Assembly (NCBI GenBank): GCA_022829145.1
Contig: CM040746.1
Span: forward strand, 4,735,499-4,799,498
Source: Albula goreensis
Lineage: Eukaryota; Chordata; Actinopteri; Albuliformes; Albulidae
DNA length: 64,000 bases
Reading direction: 5' to 3'
Shown piece by piece: positions 34,992-47,285 of the stretch (position 1 is the first letter of the stretch; every line of letters starts with the position of its first letter). Under the pieces are notes generated by a model. It was not told where the DNA came from. It ran no database searches and worked only from the letters and a program-made list of their open reading frames with translations. The position numbers and the translations under genes are program-made.

Positions 34992-37712
34992 GTATTCCGG
35001 AGCAGTTGAGTTGAGGTTGCTATGACAGCAGGCAGGCTCATGCCACTGTAGTGTCTATCAGAAGTCTTCAGTACTAGGCTGACTGGATCCAGCACTGCAC
35101 CAGGAACCATGAGCCCAGCACTGCAGCTACACTGCTATAGGAACCATGAGCCCTGAACCGCTATAGGAACAATGAGCACATGTATACACATCACATCACA
35201 TATTAGGGTCTGTATGTGTTTGTGTGTGTGCGTGTGTGTGTGCGTGTTCTCATATTTCCCCAGTGTATTTTCAATGCCCATTATCAAGTCAGTTTAAAGA
35301 ATGAGAGACACATGGACAGAGAAGCGCAAGACAGATGCAGGGACAAAGAGGACAAATGGAATTAGTGTGCTGAAGGAAAACAGATACAGGCAGAAAGCTC
35401 CTAAGTCCCCCACACACCCACCCCCAAGGGTGGGTCCTGAAACTGGTCTCAACCCTCCCCAGTGTCCCTCTAGACAGTGGCCCAGTCTGCCATCTCAACC
35501 CCCAAAATCACCTTTCTCACAGGAGAGCGAGAGAGAGAACAGCTAAGACTATGGAGAAGGACTCCGACGTGCTTTTTAGTTAATGTGCACATTAGCCCTA
35601 CCACTGACAAACACCGTCTGTTATAAATGACAGTGTAATGAGGCCAGAGTATTCAGGCCTGGCACCAAGGGCACGGGGGAGATTCATTGTGTTGGGCGAA
35701 GCTGGCAAAATGCCCTCCAGTGTGGAATTCTTAATAATGTGGCAAAGCTTACTGTCCTCTGTTTTTGACTTTTTTTCACCCATTTAACTATAGCATAACA
35801 GTTCCAAAAAAGAATGAAACATTCTCATGTTTGCTATCGGACCGACCTTCGGCAGAACAAAAGGCAACAGTCTAACACAGGGGAGTTGAGCCCAAGCATA
35901 AAAACCCTGTTCCAGCAGGAGAAGGGGCCCTAATCAGCTACACAGCATCAAATTACCTGACTTGAAGTGCAATCAATTCAAGACCCACTAATTTAAAAAT
36001 GATCAATCAGTTGCACAACGGCGAAGATAAATCCCTAGGGAGGACTAAGAAATTTACATGTTTCATACAAAACACAGTGCTCAGACAGAGTGGCAAATAC
36101 GAGCAAAAACCTCTGGTATTTTCGCATTTCAAACCATTCCATTAGTGATAAGTGGATAACGGTGTGAATTGTCACAACTCAATAATGTAGTATTCAGCTA
36201 CATTTCGATAAAGCTCAAGATTAACACCCTACCCGTTTCCAGGGACACTCGATCGTCATGCTAATTTTTTACAGAATTTCATCCCATCGGAGCGTACTGA
36301 ATTGAACCGGAATGTACAGGCCTTGAAGGAATCCACAGGAACGTCAAAGTTCCGACTAGAGGCAGGGCATTGTGCAAACCTGCTGTCACAAAGACCACTG
36401 TGTTGGGTAGCCATGCTAAGCACAACGGGATGTATGCATGAATGCTTACTGTGACACGAAGCCTGGCAGAAATGCAAGCACATTCTTTAGTCAAGCATGA
36501 AATTAGCCATGCCCACTGGGAGAGATCCAGCTGCTTAAGGCTCATTGTCAGAAATGCCAACCAAAACACTCCTGTTTCACATACATGAAAGAACCAGAGA
36601 ACGATACCTGAAGATAAAAAATGTCACACAAAGGATAACTTGGAGGCAGGAATGGATGCAAGTGCACGAGTTTAATTTCAACATAAAACAAAGAAACAAG
36701 GCAGCACAGTGGAGCTGGACAAGGAAGCAAAACAGATAAACATACTAGGTGAAATACAAAGGGACTGACTGCAAGGCTTCACAAAACTAAAGCAGAAGGA
36801 CAGGGTTTAAAAAGGCAGCAAGTGAGCTAAATTAGCACAAGGTGCATCCACTAACAAAGAGAGCAGAAATCAAGGCTGAGTGAATTCAAAACTCTGGCGA
36901 GGAGGATCGGACTGGAGTTGACTGGGAAGTAAAGAGTTGGAAGTACTTGACATGTTTGATCGAGGTCTGAAATTCACCACATTATTAAAAACCCAAGCCA
37001 GCTCAGGCCATTTTACGCCTTATATAGAAACAGAGTGCCATTCAACCACAGGTCAGATGATTCTCTATAGGATACCAATATTGCTGAAAGTATGCCAAAT
37101 TTTCCAAAATGCAACACTATGCTACATTAAAACAGCTATACAGTAAAACTACTTCACAATATATTCATGTATTCTATATGGTCTATTCATTTTACATTTA
37201 CTAGGAAGCTCCTTATCGCATGAATGAGTTGCGCACTTTGTTTGAATCTGGAAAGAAGAGTCTATGGTAGGAGGATACAGTAGTCTGTAGCCACCCTCTG
37301 CACCAGAGAGAGTGGTACTGATGCTCAGACTAGACTCTTTCCCAGCCATTGTGAAGAATACAAATGAAGAAAGATGAAAATCTATACCGCGTTGTTTTCT
37401 TTATCAACTCACAGGAGATACGGGGAAAAAAATTGCAAGGCCTATCGATTCAGGGAGTAAGCAAGTGAGAGATTGAGCTCTCAGCTACAAGAGGAGATTA
37501 TGAAATTCATTGTCAAATCGATGTTACTGTGCCAAGCCTGACTCCACAACTTCACTGTATCAAAACTGAAGGCTGAAGGTGTATGGGAGTAGCATAAAAG
37601 ACACTCTCACAAATAAAAAGACATTGAAAGGACAACGCCGTATAATACATGATCACAAAACATCCATGGGCAGGAGCTAATTTTACAGACAGGCAAGGCA
37701 GGCAACTGCTTT
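34992..37712. other. Long stretch without gene calls
   Basis: A short GT run lies at 35216-35246 and a two-to-three-fold GGAACCATGAGCCC repeat at 35103-35178. Positions 36640-36900 resemble a retrotransposon-derived segment seen in fish (AAACAAGGCAGCACA, then GGGTTTAAAAAGGCAGCAAG), but I cannot confirm this. The remainder is unique. Confidence 0.35.
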
Positions 37713-38853
37713 GAGTCTGTGTGAGATGTAGGGGGGTCTCTGTGTGAGATGTAGGGGGGTCTCTGTGTGAGATGTAGGGGGGTCTCTGTGTGAGATGTAG
37801 GGGGGTCTCTGTGTGAGATGTAGGGGGTTTCTGTGTGAGATGTAGGGGGGTCTCTGTGTGAGATGTAGGGGGTCTTTGGTGAGATGTAGGGGGTCTCTGT
37901 GTGAGATGTAGGGGGGTCTCTGTGTGAGATGTAGGGGGGTCTCTGTGTGATGTAGGGGGTCTCTGTGTGAGATGTAGGGGGGTCTTTGTGTGAGATGTAG
38001 GGGGTCTGTGTGTGAGATGTGGGGGGGTCTCTGTGTGAGATGTAGGGGGGTCTCTGTGTGAGATGTAGGGGGGTCTCTGTGTGAGATGTAGGGGGGTCTC
38101 TGTGTGATGTAGGGGTCTCTGTGTGAGATGTAGGGGGGTCTCTGTGTGAGATGTAGGGGGGTCTCTGTGTGATGTAGGGGGGTCTCTGTGCGAGATGTAG
38201 GGGGGTCTTTGTGTGAGATGTAGGGGGGTCTCTGTGTGAGATGTAGGGGGGTCTCTGTGTGAGATGTAGGGGGGTCTCTGTGTGAGATGTAGGGGGGTCT
38301 CTGTGTGAGATGTAGGGGGGTCTCTGTGTGAGATGTAGGGGGTCTCTGTGAGATGTAGGGGGTCTTTGTGTGAGATGTAGGGGGGTCTCTGTGTGAGATG
38401 TAGGGGGGTCTCTGTGCGAGATGTAGGGGGGTCTCTGTGTGAGATGTAGGGGGGTCTCTGTGTGAGATGTAGGGGGGTCTCTGTGTGAGATGTAGGGGGT
38501 CTCTGTGCGAGATGTAGGGGGGTCTCTGTGCGAGATGGGGGTCTCTGTGTGAGATGTGTGTGAGATGTAGGGGGGTCTCTGTGTGAGATGTAGGGGGGTC
38601 TCTGTGTGAGATGTAGGGGTCTCTGTGAGATGTGGGGGGGTCTCTGTGTGAGATGTAGGGGGGTCTCTGTGTGAGATGTAGGGGGGTCTCTGTGTGAGAT
38701 GTAGGGGGGTCTCTGTGTGAGATGTAGGGGGCTCTGTGTGAGATGTAGGGGTCTCTGTGTGAGATGTAGGGGGTCTCTGTGTGAGATGTAGGGGGTCTCT
38801 GTGTGAGATGTAGGGGGTCTCTGTGTGAGATGTAGGGGGGTCTCTGTGTGACT
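37713..38853. repeat. 23-bp G-run minisatellite, about 48 units
   Basis: The unit is TCTCTGTGTGAGATGTAGGG followed by GGG, 23 bp, with variants of 4-7 G's, GTGTGATG (lost AGA), TGCGAGATG and TCTTTGTG. Every unit has a G-run on the plus strand. Because three units equal 69 bp, the minus strand stays open for 434 and 454 codons in two overlapping frames (TETPLHLTQRPPYISHRDPP-type peptide repeats). Those frames are not proteins. Confidence 0.98.
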
Positions 38854-41506
38854 CATGGCCCGCCTTTTCAGGGGATGGTGGAAAAAGAGCGCCCAATCTG
38901 CATTTCATTAAAATGGCCCACATTACCACAGCGTCTATGATTGCCAGGATGTTACGGTTAAAATCCAACACCAGGTCACAGTAGAAAATACATTTTTGAC
39001 ATACCTGATGGCATTAAACTGTACAAACACACAAAACGATGCTTTTGATATTCTATGTGCCTGAAAATTTGAGAAAGTCCTTTCAAATAGCAAAGGTAGT
39101 AATGCAAAACGGCTAAATGTGGTAGGAACCAGTACATCACAACAACGAGGAGCAGAGTGGAGCTGAAAAAGGCCGACGCGCTGCCTCAGGCCGAAGGCAA
39201 TGGCAGGGTTGCCATGTATGAATTTATACCTCATCTGAGCCCCCTTCACTGCGGCTTTGTCAGCAGCGTCACAGCATTTACGGTCGACTCTGTCATTTGC
39301 ATACTCGCTTTTATTAGACAGATTACCGAGATTAGCATCGGCGCTATGCAGCTGCTCTTCGGTTTCTGTACATGAGCTCTCTGGGGATGTGTTTCATAAA
39401 CCTCAAGTAAATAAGATGATGACAAATAACATTTTAGATGGCTATATATGAGGCAGTTCATGCATAAAGCTCGAAGAGGCCCCTATGGACTTAAATGGCT
39501 GCTTCACTGGGAAGCTTAAATGTCATATCCCTTGGCTGGCTTGCACTTTCTGTATATACCAAAGGATAAAATCACTTTCTATATATACCAGCTCGACCTG
39601 TAGCAAAGGTAATATTAGCTGTTCAATATTAATGTAAACAAAAATACAGTTTTAGTGCAAGCCCTTGTTGAACACTGATAACTGTCCTAATAGCTATATA
39701 TAGCTATGTTTACTATATTTTTAGTCATTTCAGTCCTACAAATTTACATGTAAATAATTATCCAACCCACAACTTTACTCTGCCCTGTTGATCAGTATTT
39801 CACTGTACAAAGAACATTGTATACTACCGTTGTCTAATAATAACCTAGAACACGCATCTGCCCTACGGTATCTGAAACACCTGTGTGGGTGTGTTGTTAC
39901 GCTACAATTAAGGCAGTGTTGTACAGTGCGGTGTGAAAAGGTGCTCTTATGTACTAGCGCTCTTATCTTGGAAGGTAATGAAAATGAATCCCAGCAGGAT
40001 GAAAAAAACCTAACCGGGTTAAAGTTTTCACTACTCTTCACTAATGATGTCACTAGTTACCCACCCCCAGCAAACAGGAGCAGGGTCCACCCTGTTCCAT
40101 GCAGCACACAAGCTAAGCCGATTCCCGTGTACCGGACGCCACAAGCTGCACATGATGAGCGCATTCAGCTGCCACGGCAACCAGGCACCCACCTCCACAC
40201 CTGCACATCAACATCATCGCCCTCGCAGTGTCCGTGAGGAGGGACCAGTCCACCAGTGGCAGCGTCGGAGGGGAGAAACAGATACAGAGACATACACACG
40301 TTCCACACTTGCCGTCATGGTTTTCAGCTTCAATCCCTCAACACTCTCATTTTGTCATTCCTACTAAGGCACCACCTGAAAAACTCACATAATATTCCAT
40401 ATATTAATATTCTTGATTTTGAGATATATTTAACAGCACAAACATATTGGTAATCAGTATTGAATTTAATGTTAAACACCTTTCTGACGGCAACTTATTT
40501 CAAAACAGAGGTCCTTTTTCATTTGGTGTTTCCGTAATGGTGTCTACCGCCTGTATGTTCCAGTGATTCTGACAAAGAACCCTTCACCGAAGGTATGAAA
40601 TAAGCAAACAATTTCAAGCTTCATGTTTGAGGAACATCAGACAAACTAGTTTAGCCTCTCTTTCTGGCAAATGCTCTGCAGTAATGTAATGCATGCCTGT
40701 TTGCCACTCACAGCACTGAGTGAAACACTTCTTAAATGCAAAGCAAGGCTACATAATTAATTGAAAAATCACTACAGCTCCGTGTCTCCATACATCTGTA
40801 GCAGAACGATTGAGACAAGATCAGCCATTGAGGCAAATGCAATATGTAGTATGGGAGGGAGTAACCATGGTGTGATTTTTGTTTTCACTTCAAAATGAGT
40901 GACCAATTCAGACACAAGAAGACCGGTGCGCTGAACACCTGCCCAGGACCACGGCTGGTGACCCCTGATCTAGTACAACGCAAATCTTACATTAATGCCC
41001 CGTGCAAACTCTCGAAAAGGGGTATACTTAAGGTACATCTCTGTTCGCTAGAGACAAAAGTATGAACTGTTCCTTCCAAGATATTTGACTCTTTAAGGTA
41101 CAGTTCTGCACTCTTTCCTCACAGAATCTATGACTGAACGTACAACAGATGCAACCAGCTGGGCTCTGCAGCAATGACAAGTGTTTAAAGGCTTTTAGGT
41201 ACAATGTACTACCTTTTTTAAAGAGTGCCCACACATACACACACACACACGATCCCACACATAAACTAGAGCACACAAACACATGCAGACATGACTGGAA
41301 GTCTTTGGGGATCCAAAACTCCTGTCGTATATGAAATATTTAAATAAGCAAAAGCACTGTTGCAAGCATTGCAGCTGAGGCGAACAGACCAAATCAAAAA
41401 TAAACAAAAGACATGAAATATTAAAATGTAAACGCAAACGTTTTTGAAAAAAAGAGAAGGAAAAAGGCACTATGTAACAGGATGAGCTTCCCATTCATGG
41501 ACACAT
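38854..41506. other. Long stretch without gene calls
   Basis: Unique sequence. Positions 39130-39390 look like a conserved non-coding element (see findings). Short frames at 39788-40367 have no recognised domain. A possible degraded element lies at 41020-41220, with GGTACA motifs facing each other, but I cannot delimit it. Confidence 0.4.
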
Positions 41507-42039
41507 GGGCTGTGTCCCAAATTGGAAGATCGGTCACCTGATCAAGTATGGAACGCATATCAAGAGCGGTCCCAAAATCAAGTATCCAAACTCAAGTATG
41601 CATCTAAGCATGTAAGCATAGAAATCACCGGAAGTTCTCTTCGCGTACTGGGGAGGAACCGAAAAACGAAGTACGCATCTGAGCACACTTTCCTTCCCAG
41701 TGGTCACTGCATTCTCAGAACTGACAGCGAAGAAGAATTTAAAGTCTATAAATAAAACCATAACGTTCACAAACAAATCAACTGAACATTTTTTTCTGCA
41801 ACAACATTGCTAGCTAGCGGTCAACAGCAATTTCAATCGCTGCTACTACTCTAACCATCACCGGACGAGTTTCTAGCAAAGGTCAGAAGAGATATGACGT
41901 GTTGGTACAAATACGTCTCAAATTAACTAATTTTAACCGCTCTGTATACTTGCATATTAAATATTATATTCTAGTAAGCATACTTGTGAGTATGTACACA
42001 AGTGTGCAAGTACGCAAGTATGCAATTTGTGACATACCC
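41507..42039. mobile_element. Non-autonomous DNA transposon with GGGCTGTGTCCCAAATT ends
   Basis: The left end GGGCTGTGTCCCAAATTGGA is mirrored at the right by the complement GGGTATGTCACAAATTGCAT. Subterminal AAGTATG, AAGTACGCA and AAGCAT motifs are repeated in both halves. Fish genomes contain abundant DNA elements ending in this type of sequence (recalled pattern). The element is 533 bp with no transposase. The target duplication is not clear. Confidence 0.7.
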
Positions 42040-44277
42040 AAAGTACTTACAAAGTACAAACACTTACGTGCACGCACACAGACGTGCACACACAAACTGA
42101 ACTGGCTGCTGAGAGGGCCAAAACCATCTGAATCATTAAGGCCAAAGAGCCCGAAAAATTCTGGCTCTCTTCCCGAGGTGTCCGTTTACGTTATTGACTC
42201 AGAACTTCCAGACTCATTAGGTTGAGGTTTTATGGCCCATCGGGGAGAGACGCGGGAGCAGGAGGCACTGATGGGTCCCAAACGACTTCCTAAGGCTGTG
42301 CAGTAAAAAATATTGCCACTCGTTCATTCTGTTATACATCCATGCTGTAATTCTGATCATATTATGGAAATATATGTGTATCGTTGCATCGTGGGATCTA
42401 TTTATTTATTTACTCATTTTTAAAATAATTGTCTTTTACTGCTTCTCATGAATGCCACCATTGGCTGGGTACAGAAAATGATTATTTACCCAAGCCAATC
42501 AAATGCACCCTTGGACATCTGAGGACACCAATCAGCTTGCAGGAAGCCTAGAGAAGCAATATACAGTGTCCAAACCTTCTGTCAGAGATTTAAGCGTGGA
42601 GCTCTGATGAACAACAGTAACCTCACTATTGAGCATTCGCATTGGCTCTTGCTCTCATCAGAGGTCAGAGGTCAGACATGACAGCCACGTGGTCACAGGC
42701 GAAGCACAGTGATGATTGTAAACAGGCCAAAGGCCGCACATCATACAAAGATCCACTGGCTAAATGCATGCCAATTCAGCATGCAGGAACCGAAGGGGAA
42801 CAGTCTGCGGGCAGGGAGCGAACAGACGAGAGCATATAGTCGGATTACCACCGGGATTATATTGCCTGCAATCAACAGCTGATGGTGCAAACAGGATTTG
42901 GACAGCTTTCCATGTGTAGCCCAATTAATCCATAATTAAAGCTGTCTGCTCTTTGTGTTTGAGAGAGAGGACCATGAAGTAGCAGGGTGCTCTTGATAGA
43001 CAGGTGCTTGGCAAACAGTCGTAGTGTTTGGACGAGAGGCTAGGGGCACAAATACTTCTGATTAAAACCCTTATAAATTGTTTTTAAAAAGGCATCGGAA
43101 ATGTTGGCATCGCTCATTCAATCAGCTGAGATGTGAACGCAAACAGAATAACCCTTCACACTGCAGAAACACAAACTAACTCCTACAGGTATGGGTCCTC
43201 CACATACTCTACCATTACTGTTGTTGATCTGATATTTTACTCTCACCCTTCCTCTCACTGCCCCACCTACTCTATTTCTCCTTCTCTCTCCACCTACTCT
43301 CTCCCACCTACATCCCAGAGGTCATTTTTCTTTCTTCCTGACCATAAAACAGATGTCCTCACACACCAATGAGAGGAGGTCCTGATGGGAAACCTGCATT
43401 CTCTGCTCACTCTGCTCCACCCACACCTCCTTCCCTCTCCAATCAGGTTCTCATGAGATAAGAGGGCGGGGCTACATGTTAACTCTCAACATCTAATCCC
43501 TCCCTTCACTGCTCATTAACTGAGTGGGAGAATGAATCTACTCACTGACACTTCAGTGACCATCAAGTGGACTATTTCAGCAGCAAACCACCTTTAAAGT
43601 ACCTTTCATAGGCTCTGTACTCAATCACTATCTACAATGAAACACCCAGAGAACCAGGCAGGGCAAATGGACTATTCCCATCTCACACAAACTTCTCAAG
43701 AAGGTTGAGGAACATTCTCATTCTGTTTTCATCATAAAGTGAGACAATATTATGAGAATAATATTAGCACCATCTACTTATTATTATCATTTAAAATTAG
43801 ACATTTAAAACACAATAAACAAGGAAATATTTAAATAGCCAATTTTTTAAACTGTGATGCATTTTAATAAAAATAAAATTAGTAAAATTTTTTGTAAAAC
43901 ATATTCATTATATTTATATATGTTGATATATTCATAGTATATGTATATGTATATGTATATGAATATGTATTGAAATGTGAAACACACAGCATAGGTCTCT
44001 AAGCCACCAGCACATGTTGAATGGCTTCCCCAAGCTTTTGCTTGATCCAGTTAGCTCAAACCTTCTCAACCCAGTATCATTAAAATATTAACATATAACA
44101 TAATAACATAATATAACATTTCTGAAAAAAGAAGGCCAAAAACGAACATTACAGCAACACTTCACTTGGTTGGGTTTGCCTTCTTCTTTGGAAAGGTCTG
44201 CCTCTTCCATATGCAGCCAGCATTCATTTCCCAAATTACCAGCATCTCCGGGTACCGTCTCCTTCTGCTTTCCTAAG
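42040..44277. other. No gene seen; AT-rich toward 44 kb
   Basis: Unique sequence with a TATATG microsatellite at 43939-43970 and CT-rich patches at 43240-43320 and 43390-43440. No exon recognised. Confidence 0.4.
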
Positions 44278-44465
44278 CACCAATCGAAATGACTCAAATC
44301 TCTGCCCCCCCTCTGGCTGGAGTGCTGGAGGAGCTCAAGAGCAGTGCCAGAGCGCACAAACTGCAGATGGACGACAGTGTTGAACTCTGGCTCCAGAATG
44401 CTGTTTTGCAGCTTGATAAGTCATTAGGATTAGCAGACAGGACCGCTAAAGCCAAAGCCGGATAG
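44278..44465 (+). CDS. Possible terminal coding exon, unrecognised
   Basis: A strong acceptor (CTCCTTCTGCTTTCCTAAG) ends at 44277. A frame then runs, after two bases, for about 62 codons to a TAG at about 44463-44465. The peptide includes PPLAGVLEELKSSARAHKLQ and then MDDSVELWLQNAVLQLDKSL, ending in AKAKAG. It looks like a charged, helix-forming C-terminus. AATAAA occurs at 44719-44724, a possible poly(A) signal. An in-frame stop just upstream (TAA, 44274) sits within the acceptor, as expected for a real intron end. I do not recognise the protein, and a chance exon-like pattern is quite possible in 64 kb. Confidence 0.3.
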
Positions 44466-45769
44466 AGAGAAGAAAGGGAGAGAAATGTGTGCATGACAAC
44501 GAAGGGAAAGTATCGGGACCAGATGGGCCATCGTGTCCATACTGCCATCTTTACTTACCCCCCCACCACCCCCCCCCCCCGGATACTTCAGAAGGTGCAT
44601 GTCACCAAATGGACTCTTTTAAAGCTTTACTCAGCCCGATAATCCTCTTAAAATCAGAAATGAGTATGTTCTGAATGAGTGAAGATGAAAAAAGAAAGGA
44701 TGACAGAGGAGCAAGGTTAATAAAAAAAAATAAGATATACTTGGGGGAGGTTGAGCGATTTGTCTTCTTTTTTACTTTTACTTTATTTTTTAGAAGAACA
44801 GGCAGGAACTTATTAGGAGATTAAGCTTATGTTATGCCACAGTGTCCAAAATAAAACACCCAAACAAACAAACACCACATGGGAAAGAGAAAAAACATCT
44901 GGCTACCCATCTGTCATTGGCTCCCTGACCCGACCCAAGCCGCACGTTGAGGCTCATCTCAGAAACATTACGTAACTATGGTAACGGCTAAGAGTGTGGA
45001 GCTCCAGAGCGGGCACCGTTTCCCTCCCTCTTCTCAGAGCCATGGGTGGGCAGGACTGGACTCCATGCTGGCAGTCTAGAGCATGTTATCCTTTACATTA
45101 TTCATGCACTTCTGTAAGGCCTATGAATGAAACCTTCAAAACTCACATTTTTAGTACATCCTTTGGGCAATAATGTGGCAACATGTATGTGCCATGCCAT
45201 GCATACTACATACTGCACTGACTGTTGCTGCTTTGCTTGTCTCTTCCTATTACATTTTTCTGTTAGCCCTGTCTATAATCTTCCCCCTTGTAATTACACA
45301 GTGCATGAAAGGTATTTTTATAAACACAATTTTTATATCATAATGTCCAACATCATAATCGGATCGAAGGTCTATTTGAATTTGAACGGTTTGAGGAGGG
45401 TATAATGTCTTCACATAGGCTGGAGATGACAGATACCACAGCTATGAACTGTCAATGTAGCGTTAGCACACACACATCACAAAGTTCAGATAAACCTATG
45501 TAAATTCAGGTGTATACGGTGTGTTGCCTCCTTGAACACAGTCAGCTCTAAGTAGACACACTGCTTTGGTGCTGAACGCGTTTAAAGGCACTTAAAGGCA
45601 CTTATACACTTAATGCATAAGGCACAAACATAACAGGGGTGGTTTTCAGTCACTGGGATTAAGGTGCGGTTCTATTACACTACAAATGTTGTCTATTTCC
45701 TCTGTTACCTAAGAGGTTGGCTGCATCATTAAAAACAAAGAGTGCCAATTATTTTTTTCTTGGAAACAG
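44466..45769. other. No gene seen; contains a poly-C run
   Basis: A run of C's with short interruptions lies at 44558-44580, followed by the AATAAA at 44719 and mixed sequence. Confidence 0.4.
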
Positions 45770-45936
45770 TTTCCAGGAATCTGGACTCAGTACAGAATAC
45801 ATCAAATGGGACAGGTGCAATCATCCATTTGGGCTGTCCATCTGTTGTGGGTGTACCCAAGCCACACACAAGGCAGGGGGGTAAGGAGGTGAGAAAGACC
45901 TCCCTAAACTTTCTGTGGAACAAGAGGGCCACAAAG
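45770..45936 (+). CDS. Possible internal coding exon, unrecognised
   Basis: The acceptor TTTTTTTCTTGGAAACAG ends at 45769 and the donor AAG before GTGAGA lies at 45936/45937. Between them two bases plus 55 open codons read SRNLDSVQNTSNGTGAIIHL, then GCPSVVGVPKPHTRQGGKEV and a basic end (WNKRATK). Both splice sites are good by eye and the phase is clean. The peptide resembles no family I know. It lies only about 220 bp from a minus-strand candidate exon (46154-46272), so at least one of the two is probably chance. Confidence 0.25.
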
Positions 45937-46153
45937 GTGAGAAATTTCTCTAATGCGCACTCTGGATTTTATCAGACCAGAGAACTACGCCTCCCAGATT
46001 CCTGAGGGAAATGGGAGGAGTCAGTGTTCTGTCTCAGGGACTCAAACTGCTCTCTGTCACACGGAGTGCCGTCAAAATGCCAGTTATAGGAAAGTGCCGG
46101 TACTCTGTTTGTTGTGGTCTTTTTTTTAAAGTCTCCTCTTCTTTCATACCCAC

Positions 46154-46272
46154 CTGAGCTGAGCTGATTCTGCTCCATGACGGCATCATTCTCCCACACG
46201 CTCTGGAGGCGGAAGCCAGGAACACGTGACACCTCCGATTCACATGACAGCTGGCCCACGCTTCTTTCCACA
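46154..46272 (-). CDS. Possible internal coding exon, minus strand, unrecognised
   Basis: On the minus strand the acceptor TTGGCCTCCGCAG is followed by one base and 39 open codons. The exon ends one base before the strong donor CTCAG/GTGGGT, so it is entered in phase 2 and left in phase 1. The peptide includes VERSVGQLSCESEVSRVPGF and then RLQSVWENDAVMEQNQLSS. The acceptor has a weak pyrimidine tract. It could belong to the same minus-strand gene as 23433-23610, but nothing in the sequence proves it. Confidence 0.3.
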
Positions 46273-46544
46273 CTGCGGAGGCCAATTATGTGTTGCCTCT
46301 GCCTTCAGAGAAGCAGCTCTGTGTCAACATATACCCAGGTCACATGCTGGTGTCCAGCCAGCCAGGAGTGGCCGCTAGAGAATGTTGAGACTAATGGTTC
46401 GACCAGGGTATCCTTCCCCAGCGAGGCTTCACTAATATGGACCTCTGGGTACAACCACAAGCAGCGCAGCTGAAACTCAAACACCCAGCTGCAGGATCCA
46501 CAGCTGCACCCCAAACATGTGCTTATGCGCAGCAAAAAGTCCAA

Positions 46545-46608
46545 TGTTGATTTAACACTGACAGTGTACATATGAGATCATATGTACACTGTTAGTGTTA
46601 AATTAACA
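46545..46608. mobile_element. Palindromic MITE, second copy of the 31.87-kb family
   Basis: TGTTGATTTAACACTGACAG, then TGTACATATGA, is mirrored around 46576 by TCATATGTACACTGTTAGTG followed by TTAAATTAACA. The core is nearly the same as at 31871-31969, but the ACAGCAAAATG-like end is visible only on the left (CAGCAAAAAGT at 46530). This copy is therefore truncated or more diverged on the right. Confidence 0.8.
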
Positions 46609-47089
46609 CCAGATATCTGAACTCTGTAATCTGTATGAATTTTGCTGGCGTAGAAAGCCTTGGGGTATTTCAAATAATTGTTTCACCTATGTCTGGTGTG
46701 CGCTGTCACGCAGAGCGTGGAGAGCGCAAACAAACCTCGCTGCAGGGCACAAACATGGGTAAACAAAAACAATGAGTTTAGCTATGAACCACAGCACTCT
46801 CATACACGGTGCTTTGGTCACAGTACGGTATCTCTGCTTTAATTGAGTATTGAACGTGCCAAAGGGCTTTAACAAACAAAACACAATGGAATGGTTCAAG
46901 TAGCACTTGACCAGCTGAATACACCCATGCGCAATAAAATGCATTTATATGAAAAACAGTCCAGTGTATGGTTATTAATTTTTGTACTATGCACCATACA
47001 ACTGCATTTCTTTTCCTGAACAAACCACTCCCTTGCACGTTCCGCTGTAGACCCACAGAGCTTTCCACCAACCAGGAACCTGTCCTATA
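46609..47089. other. No gene seen; unique sequence
   Basis: Several overlapping short frames on both strands, none recognisable. Confidence 0.45.
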
Positions 47090-47285
47090 TCAGCAAGGCT
47101 GCAGTCATTTAAACTACATTACCCAGAGTGACTTACATACAATCCATTCATACAGCTGGGTATATCTTAAAGCAATTCAGGTGATGCTGCTTGTTTAAAC
47201 CGCAGTATCTCAGCTGGGAATTAGACCAGCCCCATACGTCTCTGCCTGCCATAACTGAAGAGATGGTACAAGCTAATGACCAGCC
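47090..47285 (-). mobile_element. tRNA-derived fish SINE, minus strand, degraded
   Basis: On the minus strand the head carries GGGGCTGGTCTAATTCCCAG (B-box-like). The body is CCTGAATTGCTTTAAGATAT, then ACCCAGCTGTATGAATGGAT, followed by GTATGTAAGTCACTCTGGGT. The tail near 47100 has CTGGGTAATG. This is a clearer copy of the body seen at 5390-5556. Confidence 0.8.

Noticed and set aside
37713..38853. CRISPR array
   Set aside because: Units are contiguous with no unique spacers, and the sequence is clearly vertebrate.
37552..38971. Two minus-strand ORFs of 434 and 454 codons
   Set aside because: They are translations of the 23-bp minisatellite. Length follows from three units being 69 bp, and no unique protein region or initiation context exists.
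40660..40698. SINE tail (GGCAAATGCTCTGCAGTAAT)
   Set aside because: Match to the family tail is too short and lacks the conserved upstream body.
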